Positions 1-6,871 of a stretch of DNA of 18,959 bases are shown here, piece after piece. Made by a program: the position numbers and the translations under genes. Source of the DNA: DAOTEJ01 sp035454085 (GTDB taxonomy: Bacteria; Pseudomonadota; Gammaproteobacteria; Burkholderiales; Burkholderiaceae_F); NCBI GenBank assembly GCA_035454085.1, contig DAOTEJ010000051.1, positions 1-18,959 on the forward strand, written 5' to 3'. The stretch's first letter is position 1. Each line of letters opens with the position of its first letter. The notes beneath the pieces are model-generated. The model did no database searches. It saw nothing but the letters and a program-made list of their open reading frames with translations, and was not told the origin of the DNA.

Positions 1-13
1 GCCCCTGCCCTTC

Positions 14-19
14 TAGAAT
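14..19 (+). promoter_or_regulatory. Possible -10 element (TAGAAT) just before thiS
   Basis: TAGAAT matches the -10 consensus at five of six positions. It ends 6 bases before the thiS ATG, so transcription would begin at or next to the start codon, giving a leaderless or nearly leaderless message. No Shine-Dalgarno sequence is visible before that ATG, which fits. The -35 region would lie outside the window. The same bases contain a TAG that could instead be the stop codon of an upstream gene, so this is only a candidate. Confidence 0.25.
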
Positions 20-25
20 GCGGAC

Positions 26-238
26 ATGAGTCCGGAACTGCTCGTGCGCGTCAATGGTGAAGCCCGCCGTCTGCCTGCCGGCACCAGCGTGGCCGCCTTG
101 CTCGGCACGATGGAACTCGGGGCCCGGCGCGTGGCGGTCGAGGTCAACGACGAGATCGTGCCGCGCAGCCGGCACGGGGCCACCGTGCTGACCGAAGGCG
201 ACCGGGTCGAGATCGTGGTGGCCGTGGGGGGCGGGTGA
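26..238 (+). CDS. thiS: Sulfur carrier protein ThiS
   Basis: This 70-residue ubiquitin-like protein carries sulfur for the thiazole ring of thiamine. Its C-terminal glycine is adenylated and converted to a thiocarboxylate that donates sulfur to ThiG. The sequence shows the usual small beta-grasp pattern (MSPELLVRVNGEARRLPAG near the start, an AVEVNDEIVPRS segment mid-protein, GDRVEIVVAVGGG at the end) and terminates in the required Gly-Gly. Length is typical for the family. The ATG lacks an obvious ribosome binding site. Its TGA overlaps the next gene's ATG (TGATG), so it heads an operon with the OsmC-like gene, thiG and trmB. The MoaD family is an alternative, but thiG nearby makes ThiS near certain. 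Confidence 0.95.
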   Translation: MSPELLVRVNGEARRLPAGTSVAALLGTMELGARRVAVEVNDEIVPRSRHGATVLTEGDRVEIVVAVGGG

Positions 239-699
239 TGCACAAGGAACACGTGTTCGAGGGCGAGCTGCGCTGGACGGGCGAGAGCCGGGCGACGGAA
301 CACGGCCTGGCGATCGGGCGCCGCTTCCGGCTCGACTTCCCGGGCAAGGAGCCGATCGAGGGCGCCTCGCCCGCCGTGTTCAAGGGCGACGACGCCTTCC
401 ACAACCCCGAGACGCTGATGGTGGCCTCGCTCATGGCCTGCCATCACCTGACCTATCTTTCGCTGTGCGAGCGCGCCGGCATCGCGCTGGCGGCCTACGC
501 CGACCAGGCGGTGGGCCGGCTCGGGATGCGCGAGGGCCGCATGCAGATGACGGCCGTGGCCCTGCGCCCGCAAGTGCAGGTGGCGCGCGCCGAGGACGCG
601 CAGCGCGCGCTCGAACTGCACGCCAAGGCGCACGCCAATTGCTTCATGTCGAACTCCGTCAACTTCGAAGTCACCGTCGAGCCGGTCGTCAGCGCCTGA
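238..699 (+). CDS. OsmC/Ohr-family peroxidase-like protein
   Basis: This 153-residue protein belongs to the OsmC/Ohr superfamily, cytoplasmic thiol peroxidases that reduce organic hydroperoxides with a reactive cysteine pair. The hallmark helix NPETLMVASLMACHHLTYLS carries Cys68, and the second conserved cysteine, Cys135, lies in AHANCFMSNSVNFEV, as expected. An extra cysteine, Cys77, lies on the same helix as Cys68. Length is normal for OsmC. An in-frame GTG at 235 precedes the ATG at 238. I chose the ATG because it forms a TGATG stop-start overlap with thiS, typical of translational coupling. The gene sits between thiS and thiG, which are usually adjacent or close, so it is probably co-transcribed with thiamine genes. 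Its substrate and any role in thiazole formation are unknown. Confidence 0.88.
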   Translation: MHKEHVFEGELRWTGESRATEHGLAIGRRFRLDFPGKEPIEGASPAVFKGDDAFHNPETLMVASLMACHHLTYLSLCERAGIALAAYADQAVGRLGMREGRMQMTAVALRPQVQVARAEDAQRALELHAKAHANCFMSNSVNFEVTVEPVVSA

Positions 700-724
700 A
701 GTCGGCTCGGGCAAGGCCCACACC

Positions 725-1519
725 ATGTCAGACCAACTCACCATCGGCGCGCGCAGCTACCGCTCGCGCCTGCTCCTGGGCACCGGCAAGTACCGCGACC
801 TCGACGAGACGCGCCGCGCCGTGGAGGCCAGCGGCGCCGAGATCATCACCGTGGCGATCCGCCGCACCAACATCGGCCAGAACCCGGGCGAGCCCAACCT
901 GCTCGACGTGCTGCCGCCTGCGCGCTACACGATCCTGCCCAATACCGCCGGCTGCTACAGCGCCGAGGACGCGATCCGCACCCTGCGCCTGGCGCGCGAA
1001 CTGCTCGACGGCCACGCCCTGGTCAAGCTCGAGGTGCTGGGCGACGCGCAGTCGCTCTACCCCAACATGCCCGAGACCCTCAAGGCGGCCGAGGTCCTGA
1101 TCCGTGAGGGCTTCGAGGTCATGGTCTATTGCAGCGACGATCCCATCCAGGCCCAGATGCTCGAGGCCATGGGCTGCGTGGCGGTGATGCCGCTGGCCTC
1201 GCTGATCGGTTCGGGCATGGGCATCCTCAATCCCTGGAACCTGCAGCTCATCCTCGAGCGCGCCAAGGTTCCGGTGATCGTCGACGCCGGCGTGGGCACC
1301 GCCTCGGACGCGGCCATCGCGATGGAACTGGGCTGCGCCGGGGTGCTCATGAACACCGCCGTGGCCAAGGCGCGCGAGCCGGTACTGATGGCCGAGGCCA
1401 TGCGCCTGGCGGTTGACGCGGGGCGCAAGGCCTATCTGGCGGGCCGCATGCCGCGCAAGCTCTACGCGGCCAGTGCCTCATCGCCCGGCGCGGGGATGAT
1501 CGGCACGAGCGCCACGTGA
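725..1519 (+). CDS. thiG: Thiazole synthase ThiG
   Basis: ThiG condenses 1-deoxy-D-xylulose 5-phosphate, dehydroglycine (from glycine or tyrosine) and sulfur from ThiS thiocarboxylate into the thiazole phosphate of thiamine. This 264-residue TIM barrel has the family motifs in order: LLLGTGKY (17-23), VAIRRTNIGQN (43-53), the LVKLEV strand whose Lys101 should form the Schiff base with the sugar phosphate, VMVYCSDDP, and the phosphate-binding VIVDAGVGTASDAA (184-197) and GVLMNTAVAKA segments. Length is full. It begins 25 bases after the OsmC-like gene with a weak GGCAAGG upstream, and its TGA overlaps the trmB GTG by four bases. The sulfur donor ThiS is encoded two genes upstream. ThiO or ThiH, which supplies dehydroglycine, is not in the window. 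Confidence 0.97.
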   Translation: MSDQLTIGARSYRSRLLLGTGKYRDLDETRRAVEASGAEIITVAIRRTNIGQNPGEPNLLDVLPPARYTILPNTAGCYSAEDAIRTLRLARELLDGHALVKLEVLGDAQSLYPNMPETLKAAEVLIREGFEVMVYCSDDPIQAQMLEAMGCVAVMPLASLIGSGMGILNPWNLQLILERAKVPVIVDAGVGTASDAAIAMELGCAGVLMNTAVAKAREPVLMAEAMRLAVDAGRKAYLAGRMPRKLYAASASSPGAGMIGTSAT

Positions 1520-2331
1520 GCGGCTCCACGCCCGCGCGACTGCTGCAGCCGGTCGTCAACGCACCCGAGGCCCTCGTTGAGGCTCCTGAGGCCCCTGAGG
1601 CTGCCGACGCGGCGCCGCAGGACGGTGACATCAGCGCCACCGACGCGCTGCGTACGCGCCACATCCGCTCCTTCGCGATGCGGCGTGGCCACGTCAGCGC
1701 CGCACAGAAGCGCGCCCTCGAGGAGGTGCTGCCGCGCCTGGCCGTGCCCTACCAGTCAACGCCGCTGTGCCTGAACACCACCTTCGGCCGCAGCGCACCG
1801 GTGGTGCTCGAGATCGGCTTCGGCATGGGCGAGACCACCGCGGCGATCGCTCAGGCCCACCCGGAACTCGACTTCCTGGGCTGCGAGGTCTACGTCGCGG
1901 GCGTGGGCGCGCTGGCCAAGCGGGTGGCAGAGATGGGGCTGAACAATGTGCGCATCGTGCAGCACGACGCGGTGGAGGTCGTGCGCGACATGATCGCGCC
2001 CGACAGCCTGGCCGGCGTGCACATCTACTTTCCCGACCCTTGGCACAAGGCGCGCCACCACAAGCGCCGGCTCGTCGCGCAGCCCTTCATCGGCCTGCTC
2101 GCCTCGCGCCTCGCGCCGGGCGGATACCTGCATTGCGCCACCGACTGGGAGCACTACGCCGAGCAGATGCTCGCCGTGCTTTCGGCCGAGCCGCGACTGG
2201 CCAACCCGCACGCGGGCTACGCACCCGCTCCCGCCAACCCGCTCGTGACCCGCCCCACGACCAAGTTCCACGCCCGCGGCGAGCGCCTGGGCCATGGCGT
2301 GTGGGACCTCGTCTTCCGCCGCGTGACCTGA
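1516..2331 (+). CDS. trmB: tRNA (guanine-N7-)-methyltransferase TrmB
   Basis: TrmB uses S-adenosylmethionine to form 7-methylguanosine at position 46 in the variable loop of many tRNAs. The 271-residue product shows IRSFAMRRGHVSAAQ (50-64), the SAM-binding VLEIGFGMGETT (97-108), the catalytic YFPDPWHKARHHKRRL (171-186) and the C-terminal TKFHARGERLGHGVWDL (249-265). All are diagnostic of the family. The GTG start overlaps the thiG stop as GTGA, so translation is likely coupled. The first 45 or so residues are a low-complexity Ala/Pro/Glu segment with a short triple repeat (TGAGGC with 9-base period, 1578-1601) and look disordered. A later start at ATG 1678 would remove conserved residues, so the upstream start is preferred. 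It is the last gene of the thiS operon. Confidence 0.95.
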   Translation: MSGSTPARLLQPVVNAPEALVEAPEAPEAADAAPQDGDISATDALRTRHIRSFAMRRGHVSAAQKRALEEVLPRLAVPYQSTPLCLNTTFGRSAPVVLEIGFGMGETTAAIAQAHPELDFLGCEVYVAGVGALAKRVAEMGLNNVRIVQHDAVEVVRDMIAPDSLAGVHIYFPDPWHKARHHKRRLVAQPFIGLLASRLAPGGYLHCATDWEHYAEQMLAVLSAEPRLANPHAGYAPAPANPLVTRPTTKFHARGERLGHGVWDLVFRRVT

Positions 2332-2335
2332 GGTG

Positions 2336-2355
2336 ACGCCGCGTCAGCGCGGCGT
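2336..2355 (+). terminator. GC-rich stem-loop after trmB
   Basis: A perfect 8-base inverted repeat (ACGCCGCG / CGCGGCGT) with a TCAG loop begins four bases after the trmB stop. It resembles the stem of an intrinsic terminator, but no run of T follows. It may be a weak or factor-assisted terminator or a 3' end stabiliser. Confidence 0.4.
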
Positions 2356-2379
2356 GACGCGGCGTGCCGCGAATGCGGC

Positions 2380-2395
2380 CAAGCCCCTGGGCTTG
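2380..2395 (+). terminator. Second stem-loop between trmB and the cyclase gene
   Basis: CAAGCC-CCTG-GGCTTG forms a 6-base stem with a 4-base loop, 24 bases beyond the preceding hairpin. TCGCGCC follows rather than a T tract. Together the two hairpins could end the thi/trmB transcript before the next gene. The pairing is seen directly; the function is inferred. Confidence 0.3.
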
Positions 2396-2433
2396 TCGCG
2401 CCTTCGGGTGATCACAGGCGAGCGGTGACTTGC

Positions 2434-2439
2434 CACAAT
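2434..2439 (+). promoter_or_regulatory. Possible -10 element (CACAAT) for the cyclase gene
   Basis: CACAAT in the context TTGCCACAATCGG resembles the -10 hexamers often seen in GC-rich betaproteobacteria. It lies 44 bases before the preferred ATG at 2484. No convincing -35 is found 16-18 bases upstream. It also lies inside the alternative TTG-initiated reading frame, an argument against that earlier start. Confidence 0.3.
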
Positions 2440-2483
2440 CGGCGCATTCCCTCTCCACCTTGGCCCTGCGGGGCCACACGGGC

Positions 2484-4115
2484 ATGCTAGGCGCACACCC
2501 CGTCACCGATGCCGAGCTCGCCGAGCTCGCGACTCGCGTGGCGGAACTCTCCGACACCGATCCCGCCTGCTGCATCGAGCACGCCGGGCAGGTGATCGCC
2601 GTGGTCGAGGCGGCCGGCAACCGCGCCCTGCTGGGACGCATGCTCTGCGACCGCGGCTACGCCTACTCCGAGGTGCATCAAGGCGCGCATGCCGCCGCCG
2701 ACTACCAGCGTGCGCTCGAGATCTCGTTCGAGCTCTCGGACCTCGAGCTCGAGGCAATCGCGCGCAACGGACTGGGCAACGTCAAGGCCCACGCGTGCGA
2801 CTTCACGCAGGCGCTGGCGCACTACGAGACGGCGCTGCGCATCCGCCGCCAGCGCGAGGACAGCCGCGGCGTGATCTCGTGCCTCAACAACATCGCCAGC
2901 TGCCACACCTCGCTGCTCCAGTTCGATCACGCGGACTCCCTGTACCGCGAAGTGCTGACGCTGGCGCAGCAGCAGGACGACCGCGACATCCAGGCGATCA
3001 CGCTGATCAACCTGGCCGAGATGCACGTGTCGCACGCCGAGATGCTTGCCGAGCGAAGCGCCGGCGACCGCGAGGGCCTGGTCCAGGCCGCCGTGGCCGA
3101 CGCCCGCGCCGCCGCGCGCATCGCGCGCGAGCTCGACAACGACGCGTGGTTCGTCGCCGCGGCCAACCCTCTGGCCCACGGCCTGCTGCTCTCGGGCGAA
3201 GTGCTGGAGGCCACGAGCCTGGCCGAGTACTCGCTCGCAGTCGCACCGCGGCTGGGCCTGGTCAGGGAGACGGTGGTGGCGCGCGTGCTCCTGGGGCGCC
3301 TGCTGCTGGCGCGCGGCGAGGCCGCCGCGGCGGTGGGCAAGCTCCAGCACGCCTGCGCCGAGGCCGAGTCCACCGCCCTGCGCGAGCCCCTGCGCGACGC
3401 CCTGCGGGCGCTGGCCGACGCGCAGGCCGCCTGCGGCCAGAGCGAGGCCGCGCTCGCCACCTTCCGTCGCTATCACCGGATCGCGCTCGCCTTGCGCGAC
3501 CGCGTCGCCGAGCAGCGCGCCGAGGCGCTCGCGGCAAGCCTGCAGCTCGATCGCACGCGTCGCCAGGCGGAAGTCGAGCGCTCGCGCGCGCTCGAACTCG
3601 AGACCGCCAACCGCGCCCTGCTCACCCAGGCCCTGCAGGATCCGCTCACCGGCCTGCCCAACCGCCGGCACCTCGAGCTCGAGCTCGAGCGTCTGCTCGC
3701 TCACGGCGCGCCGGTGGCCTTCGTGATCGCCGACGTCGATCACTTCAAGGCCGTCAACGACAGCTATTCGCACCCCGTGGGCGACGCGGTCCTGCGCGAA
3801 ATCGGCAACCTGCTGCGCCAGTACTGCCGCGACGGCGACTTTGCCGCGCGCCTGGGCGGCGAGGAGTTCGCGCTGGTGCTGGGAGGCGTGGACTGCGAGA
3901 TCGCGGCGGCCATCTGCGAGCGCATCCGCAGCGCGCTCGCGCGCCACGACTGGGCGGCGCTGCACCCAGCGCTGCACGTGAGCATGAGCTTCGGCGTGGC
4001 CAGTTCGAGCGGCAGCGGCGACGGCCTCAGCAGCCTGTTCGCACGCGCCGACGCGGCCATGTACCGCGCCAAGCGCGCCGGCCGCAACCGCGTGCTGACC
4101 GAGTCGCAGTTCTAG
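2484..4115 (+). CDS. Diguanylate cyclase with N-terminal TPR region (GGDEF)
   Basis: A 543-residue soluble protein predicted to make the second messenger cyclic di-GMP from two GTP. Residues about 40-330 are helical with tetratricopeptide-like repeats (for example RALLGRMLCDRGYAYSEV, EAIARNGLGNVKAHACDF, RGVISCLNNIASCHTSL). A probable coiled coil follows (about 340-385). The GGDEF domain starts at DPLTGLPNRR (386), with ADVDHFKAVND for metal and nucleotide binding and an intact active-site GGEEF (458-462). An RxxD inhibitory site (RDGD, 449-452) sits at the canonical distance upstream, so product feedback inhibition is likely. No membrane segment or signal peptide is seen, and TPRs usually bind protein partners. 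The frame also opens at TTG 2430; I prefer ATG 2484 because a -10-like element lies between. Its signal is unknown. Confidence 0.9.
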   Translation: MLGAHPVTDAELAELATRVAELSDTDPACCIEHAGQVIAVVEAAGNRALLGRMLCDRGYAYSEVHQGAHAAADYQRALEISFELSDLELEAIARNGLGNVKAHACDFTQALAHYETALRIRRQREDSRGVISCLNNIASCHTSLLQFDHADSLYREVLTLAQQQDDRDIQAITLINLAEMHVSHAEMLAERSAGDREGLVQAAVADARAAARIARELDNDAWFVAAANPLAHGLLLSGEVLEATSLAEYSLAVAPRLGLVRETVVARVLLGRLLLARGEAAAAVGKLQHACAEAESTALREPLRDALRALADAQAACGQSEAALATFRRYHRIALALRDRVAEQRAEALAASLQLDRTRRQAEVERSRALELETANRALLTQALQDPLTGLPNRRHLELELERLLAHGAPVAFVIADVDHFKAVNDSYSHPVGDAVLREIGNLLRQYCRDGDFAARLGGEEFALVLGGVDCEIAAAICERIRSALARHDWAALHPALHVSMSFGVASSSGSGDGLSSLFARADAAMYRAKRAGRNRVLTESQF

Positions 4116-4118
4116 GCG

Positions 4119-4952
4119 CTACTCGTTCCAGCTCACCACGCCGGTGACGGCGGTGATCAGGATGATCAGGCCGAAGGCGATGCGGTACCAGCCGAACACC
4201 CGGTAGTCGTGCGCCGCCACGTAGCGCAGCAGCCAGCGCACCACCAGCATGGCCGCCAGGAAGCTGAAGACGAAACCGGTGGCGAGCACCGGCAGGTCCG
4301 CCGCGCTGAGCTCGTGGCGCGCCTTGTAGAGCGCGTAGACCGAGGCTCCGATGACCGTCGGGATGGCCAGGAAGAAGGAAAACTCGGTCGCCGCGGTGCG
4401 CGACAGGCCCGTGAGCAGGCCGCCGATGATGGTCGAGCCCGAGCGGCTCGTGCCCGGGATCAGCGCAAAGCACTGGAACAGCCCCACCTTCAGCGCGTCG
4501 GTCCAGCGCATGTCGTCCATGCGCGTCACGCGCGGCGCGTAGCCCGGCCGGGCGTGGGCGCGCTCCACCAGCAGGATGATGATCCCGCCCACGATCAGCG
4601 CGATGGCCACCGGCACCGCGAAGAACAACACGCTCTTGATGTACTTCGAGGCCAGCACCCCCACGATGGCGGCCGGCAGAAAGGCGATCACCACGTTCAG
4701 CGCCAGACGCTGCTGCACCGGCTCGGACGCCAGTCCGCGCAGCACCGCCGCGAGCCGGGCGCGGAAGTCCCAGCACACGGCGAGGATCGCGCCCGCCTGG
4801 ATGGCGATGATGAAGGTCTCGCGGTTGGGAGCGGCGAAGCCGATCAGATCCTCGAAGACGATCAGGTGCCCAGTCGAGGACACCGGCAGGAACTCGGTGA
4901 GTCCCTCGATGATGCCCAGCAGGGCCGCCTTGAAGTAGAAGAGCCAGTCCAC
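4119..4952 (-). CDS. uppP: Undecaprenyl-diphosphatase UppP (BacA)
   Basis: This integral membrane enzyme dephosphorylates undecaprenyl pyrophosphate to regenerate the lipid carrier for peptidoglycan and other envelope polymers. Overexpression of this family gives bacitracin resistance. The 277-residue product has the two diagnostic motifs: EGLTEFLPVSSTGH near residues 16-29, with the catalytic glutamates and histidine, and PGTSRSGSTI near 165. About eight hydrophobic helices follow the family pattern, and length matches E. coli UppP. The start is GTG at 4952, with a weak GAAAG upstream and a GATAAT -10-like element about 30 bases away. Its stop lies three bases from the stop of the convergent cyclase gene, leaving no room for a terminator. 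The lipoprotein gene upstream is co-directional but 122 bases away. Confidence 0.97.
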   Translation of the reverse strand: MDWLFYFKAALLGIIEGLTEFLPVSSTGHLIVFEDLIGFAAPNRETFIIAIQAGAILAVCWDFRARLAAVLRGLASEPVQQRLALNVVIAFLPAAIVGVLASKYIKSVLFFAVPVAIALIVGGIIILLVERAHARPGYAPRVTRMDDMRWTDALKVGLFQCFALIPGTSRSGSTIIGGLLTGLSRTAATEFSFFLAIPTVIGASVYALYKARHELSAADLPVLATGFVFSFLAAMLVVRWLLRYVAAHDYRVFGWYRIAFGLIILITAVTGVVSWNE

Positions 4953-4981
4953 GCGCGCGCTTTCGAGTTGGGTGAGGGTGG

Positions 4982-4987
4982 ATTATC
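4982..4987 (-). promoter_or_regulatory. Possible -10 element (GATAAT) for uppP
   Basis: Read on the minus strand, GATAAT matches five of six -10 consensus bases and lies 29 bases before the uppP GTG, which would give a leader of about 20-25 nucleotides. No TTGACA-like hexamer is found at the expected distance, as is common in GC-rich genomes. This suggests uppP has its own promoter, separate from the pump operon. Confidence 0.4.
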
Positions 4988-5074
4988 GCCGCGAGCGCGA
5001 TCCGCCCCGCCGGGCGCCTCCGCCGCCGCGTGCCAGCGTGATGCGCGCCGTGGCTGCGGCAGCGCGAGTGCGCC

Positions 5075-5611
5075 TCAGCGCGGCACGAGTGCGACGCTCA
5101 GGCCCCAGCGATTCACTTGCACGCCGGTGGCGCGGTAGAGCTCATCGCCGCGCCGCAACTGCGCTGGATCGAAGCTCAGCAGCGGCAGGCGGCCGAGCGC
5201 GTCGCCCGCCTTGCCTCGGTTCGCGTCGCCGGCACTGAGGTTCAGGAAGGGCAGTCCGCGCAGGCTGAAGTCCTCGATGCGCGCGTCCTCGAGTTCGAGC
5301 CCGTCGCCGGCCGCGTTGAGCACCGGTCGGCCGGTGATCGCCAGACGCGCAGACAGCGGCAGCCGCGTGCTGCCCGCCGGCAGGTGCGCGGTCCAGGCGA
5401 GCTCGACGCGCTCGCTCGCGGTGAGGAAGCCCACCTTCGGACCCTCCACCTGCAAGCCCTCGAGCTGCCGGGTCAGGCTCGATACGCCCTCGAACCGCGC
5501 CTCGATGTCGGAGGCCGACAGGCGCAGCACCGGCGGTCCGAAACCCACGCAGCCGGCCAGCAGCAGGACGGCGACCAACATCAGGAAAGTCGAATTCAGA
5601 CTGCGTCGCAT
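5075..5611 (-). CDS. DUF1439-like lipoprotein, pump operon
   Basis: A 178-residue predicted lipoprotein. MRRSLNSTFLMLVAVLLLAGC gives a lipobox LAGC with Cys21 as the lipidated residue. The following Val does not suggest inner-membrane retention, so outer-membrane anchoring is likely. The mature part is beta-rich (LRLSASDIEARFEG, ERVELAWTAHLPAG, LPLSARLAITGRPVLN) and resembles the DUF1439/YceB type of small lipid-binding-like periplasmic domains; that assignment is by pattern only. The ATG at 5611 is preferred over GTG 5617 because GGAGTGAGC precedes it at good ribosome-binding distance. The gene starts 27 bases after the permease gene, so it is probably the last member of the MacAB-like operon and might be an accessory factor of that pump. 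Its function is not established. Confidence 0.78.
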   Translation of the reverse strand: MRRSLNSTFLMLVAVLLLAGCVGFGPPVLRLSASDIEARFEGVSSLTRQLEGLQVEGPKVGFLTASERVELAWTAHLPAGSTRLPLSARLAITGRPVLNAAGDGLELEDARIEDFSLRGLPFLNLSAGDANRGKAGDALGRLPLLSFDPAQLRRGDELYRATGVQVNRWGLSVALVPR

Positions 5612-5638
5612 GCTCACTCCAGCGCTCAGAGCGCGGGT

Positions 5639-6871
5639 TCATTCGTAGCGCAAGGCCTCGATCGGCAGCAGGCGGCTCGCCTTGCGAGCGGGGTAGAAGC
5701 CGAAGAAGACCCCCACGCCGGCCGAGAAGCCGACCGCGAGCGCGATCGCCTGCGGGGTGATGTCGGTGCGCCAGCCCGCGAACTCGCCGATCAGGTAGGA
5801 CGCGCCGGCGCCCAGCAGGATGCCCACCAGTCCGCCGATCATGGACAGCGTGATGGCCTCGACCAGGAACTGCTTGAGGATGTCCTTGGCGCGCGCCCCC
5901 ACCGCCATGCGCAGGCCGATCTCGCGGGTGCGCTCGGTCACGCTCACCAGCATGATGTTCATGATCCCGATGCCGCCCACCAGCAGGCTCACCGAGGCCA
6001 CCGCCCCGAGCAGCAGGGTGAGCACGCGGCTCGAGGCCTCCTGCGCCTGCAGCAGTTCGGTGAGGTTGCGGATCGTGAAGGGGTCCTCGGCGCCGGGCTG
6101 CACGCGCAGGCGCTGGCGCAGCAGCTCGCGCATGCCCTCTTCCACGCCCTTCATGTCGACGCCGTCGGCCACCTTCACCGACACCGCGCCGATGCGCTTG
6201 AGGCGCCCCTGCGACTGCCCCAGCACGCGGTTGCGCGCCGTGGAGATGGGCATGAGCACGATGTCGTCCTGGTCCTGGCCCACCGCGTTCTGACCCTTGC
6301 GGTCGAGCACGCCGATGATGGTCAGCGGCACCTTGCGCACCCGGATCACCTGGTCCACCGGGTCGGCGTCGCCGAAGAGCTTCTCGGCCGTGGTCTGGCC
6401 GATCAGCGCCACCTTGCCCGCGCCGCTGATCTCGGCGTCCTCGAAGGCGCGGCCCGAGGCGATTCCCCAGTCGCGCGCGGTGAGGTAGTCGTTATTGGTG
6501 CCGAAGAACTGCGTGGCCCAGTTGCTGTTGCCCGCCACCACCTGGCCCGAGCCGCGCACGCTGGGCGCGGCCACCACCACGCCCGGCACGTCGCGGGCGA
6601 TCGCCGCCGCGTCGTCCTCGCTCAGGGTCTGGGCCGCCCCCGTGCCCAGGCGCACGCCGCTGGCGGTGGTCGAGCCGGGGAACACCAGGATCAGGTTCGA
6701 GCCCAGGTTCTTGATCTGGTCGCGCACCCGCTCCTGCGCGCCCGAGCCGATGGCGATCATGGCGATCACCGCGGCCACGCCGATGATCATCCCCAGCATG
6801 GTCAGCGCGGAGCGCAGCTTGTTCACGCGCAGCGCCTTGAGCGCGATGCGCAGCACCGCCGCGAGATTCAT
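5639..6871 (-). CDS. MacB-type ABC transporter permease (MacB/FtsX fold)
   Basis: A 410-residue inner-membrane permease of the MacB family, which uses ATP hydrolysis at the cytoplasmic face to drive substrate extrusion from the periplasm through an adaptor and a TolC-like duct. The N-terminal transmembrane helix (about 20-42, SALTMLGMIIGVAAVIAMIA) leads into a large periplasmic domain (about 43-280). Three C-terminal helices follow, with the conserved MNIMLVSVTERTREIGLRMA and GFYPARKASRLLPIEALRYE segments. In E. coli MacB the ATPase is fused to the N-terminus; here it is a separate upstream gene. The ATG overlaps the ATPase stop as ATGA, so the two should be made stoichiometrically. Lipoprotein-exporting LolC/E-type and macrolide-exporting MacB permeases are related, but the adaptor upstream favours MacB. 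Confidence 0.93.
   Translation of the reverse strand: MNLAAVLRIALKALRVNKLRSALTMLGMIIGVAAVIAMIAIGSGAQERVRDQIKNLGSNLILVFPGSTTASGVRLGTGAAQTLSEDDAAAIARDVPGVVVAAPSVRGSGQVVAGNSNWATQFFGTNNDYLTARDWGIASGRAFEDAEISGAGKVALIGQTTAEKLFGDADPVDQVIRVRKVPLTIIGVLDRKGQNAVGQDQDDIVLMPISTARNRVLGQSQGRLKRIGAVSVKVADGVDMKGVEEGMRELLRQRLRVQPGAEDPFTIRNLTELLQAQEASSRVLTLLLGAVASVSLLVGGIGIMNIMLVSVTERTREIGLRMAVGARAKDILKQFLVEAITLSMIGGLVGILLGAGASYLIGEFAGWRTDITPQAIALAVGFSAGVGVFFGFYPARKASRLLPIEALRYE

Noticed and set aside
1578..1601. Three tandem TGAGGC repeats with 9-base period
   Set aside because: They encode the low-complexity Glu-Ala-Pro segment at the start of TrmB and look like ordinary coding low complexity, not a regulatory or mobile repeat.
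2430..2483. TTG start adding 18 residues to the diguanylate cyclase
   Set aside because: TTG is a rare start, there is no ribosome binding sequence, and a -10-like CACAAT lies inside this stretch. It is not fully excluded.
2795..4147. Long overlapping frames within the cyclase gene on both strands
   Set aside because: The TPR-GGDEF frame has diagnostic motifs; the others are Arg/Ala-rich shadows.
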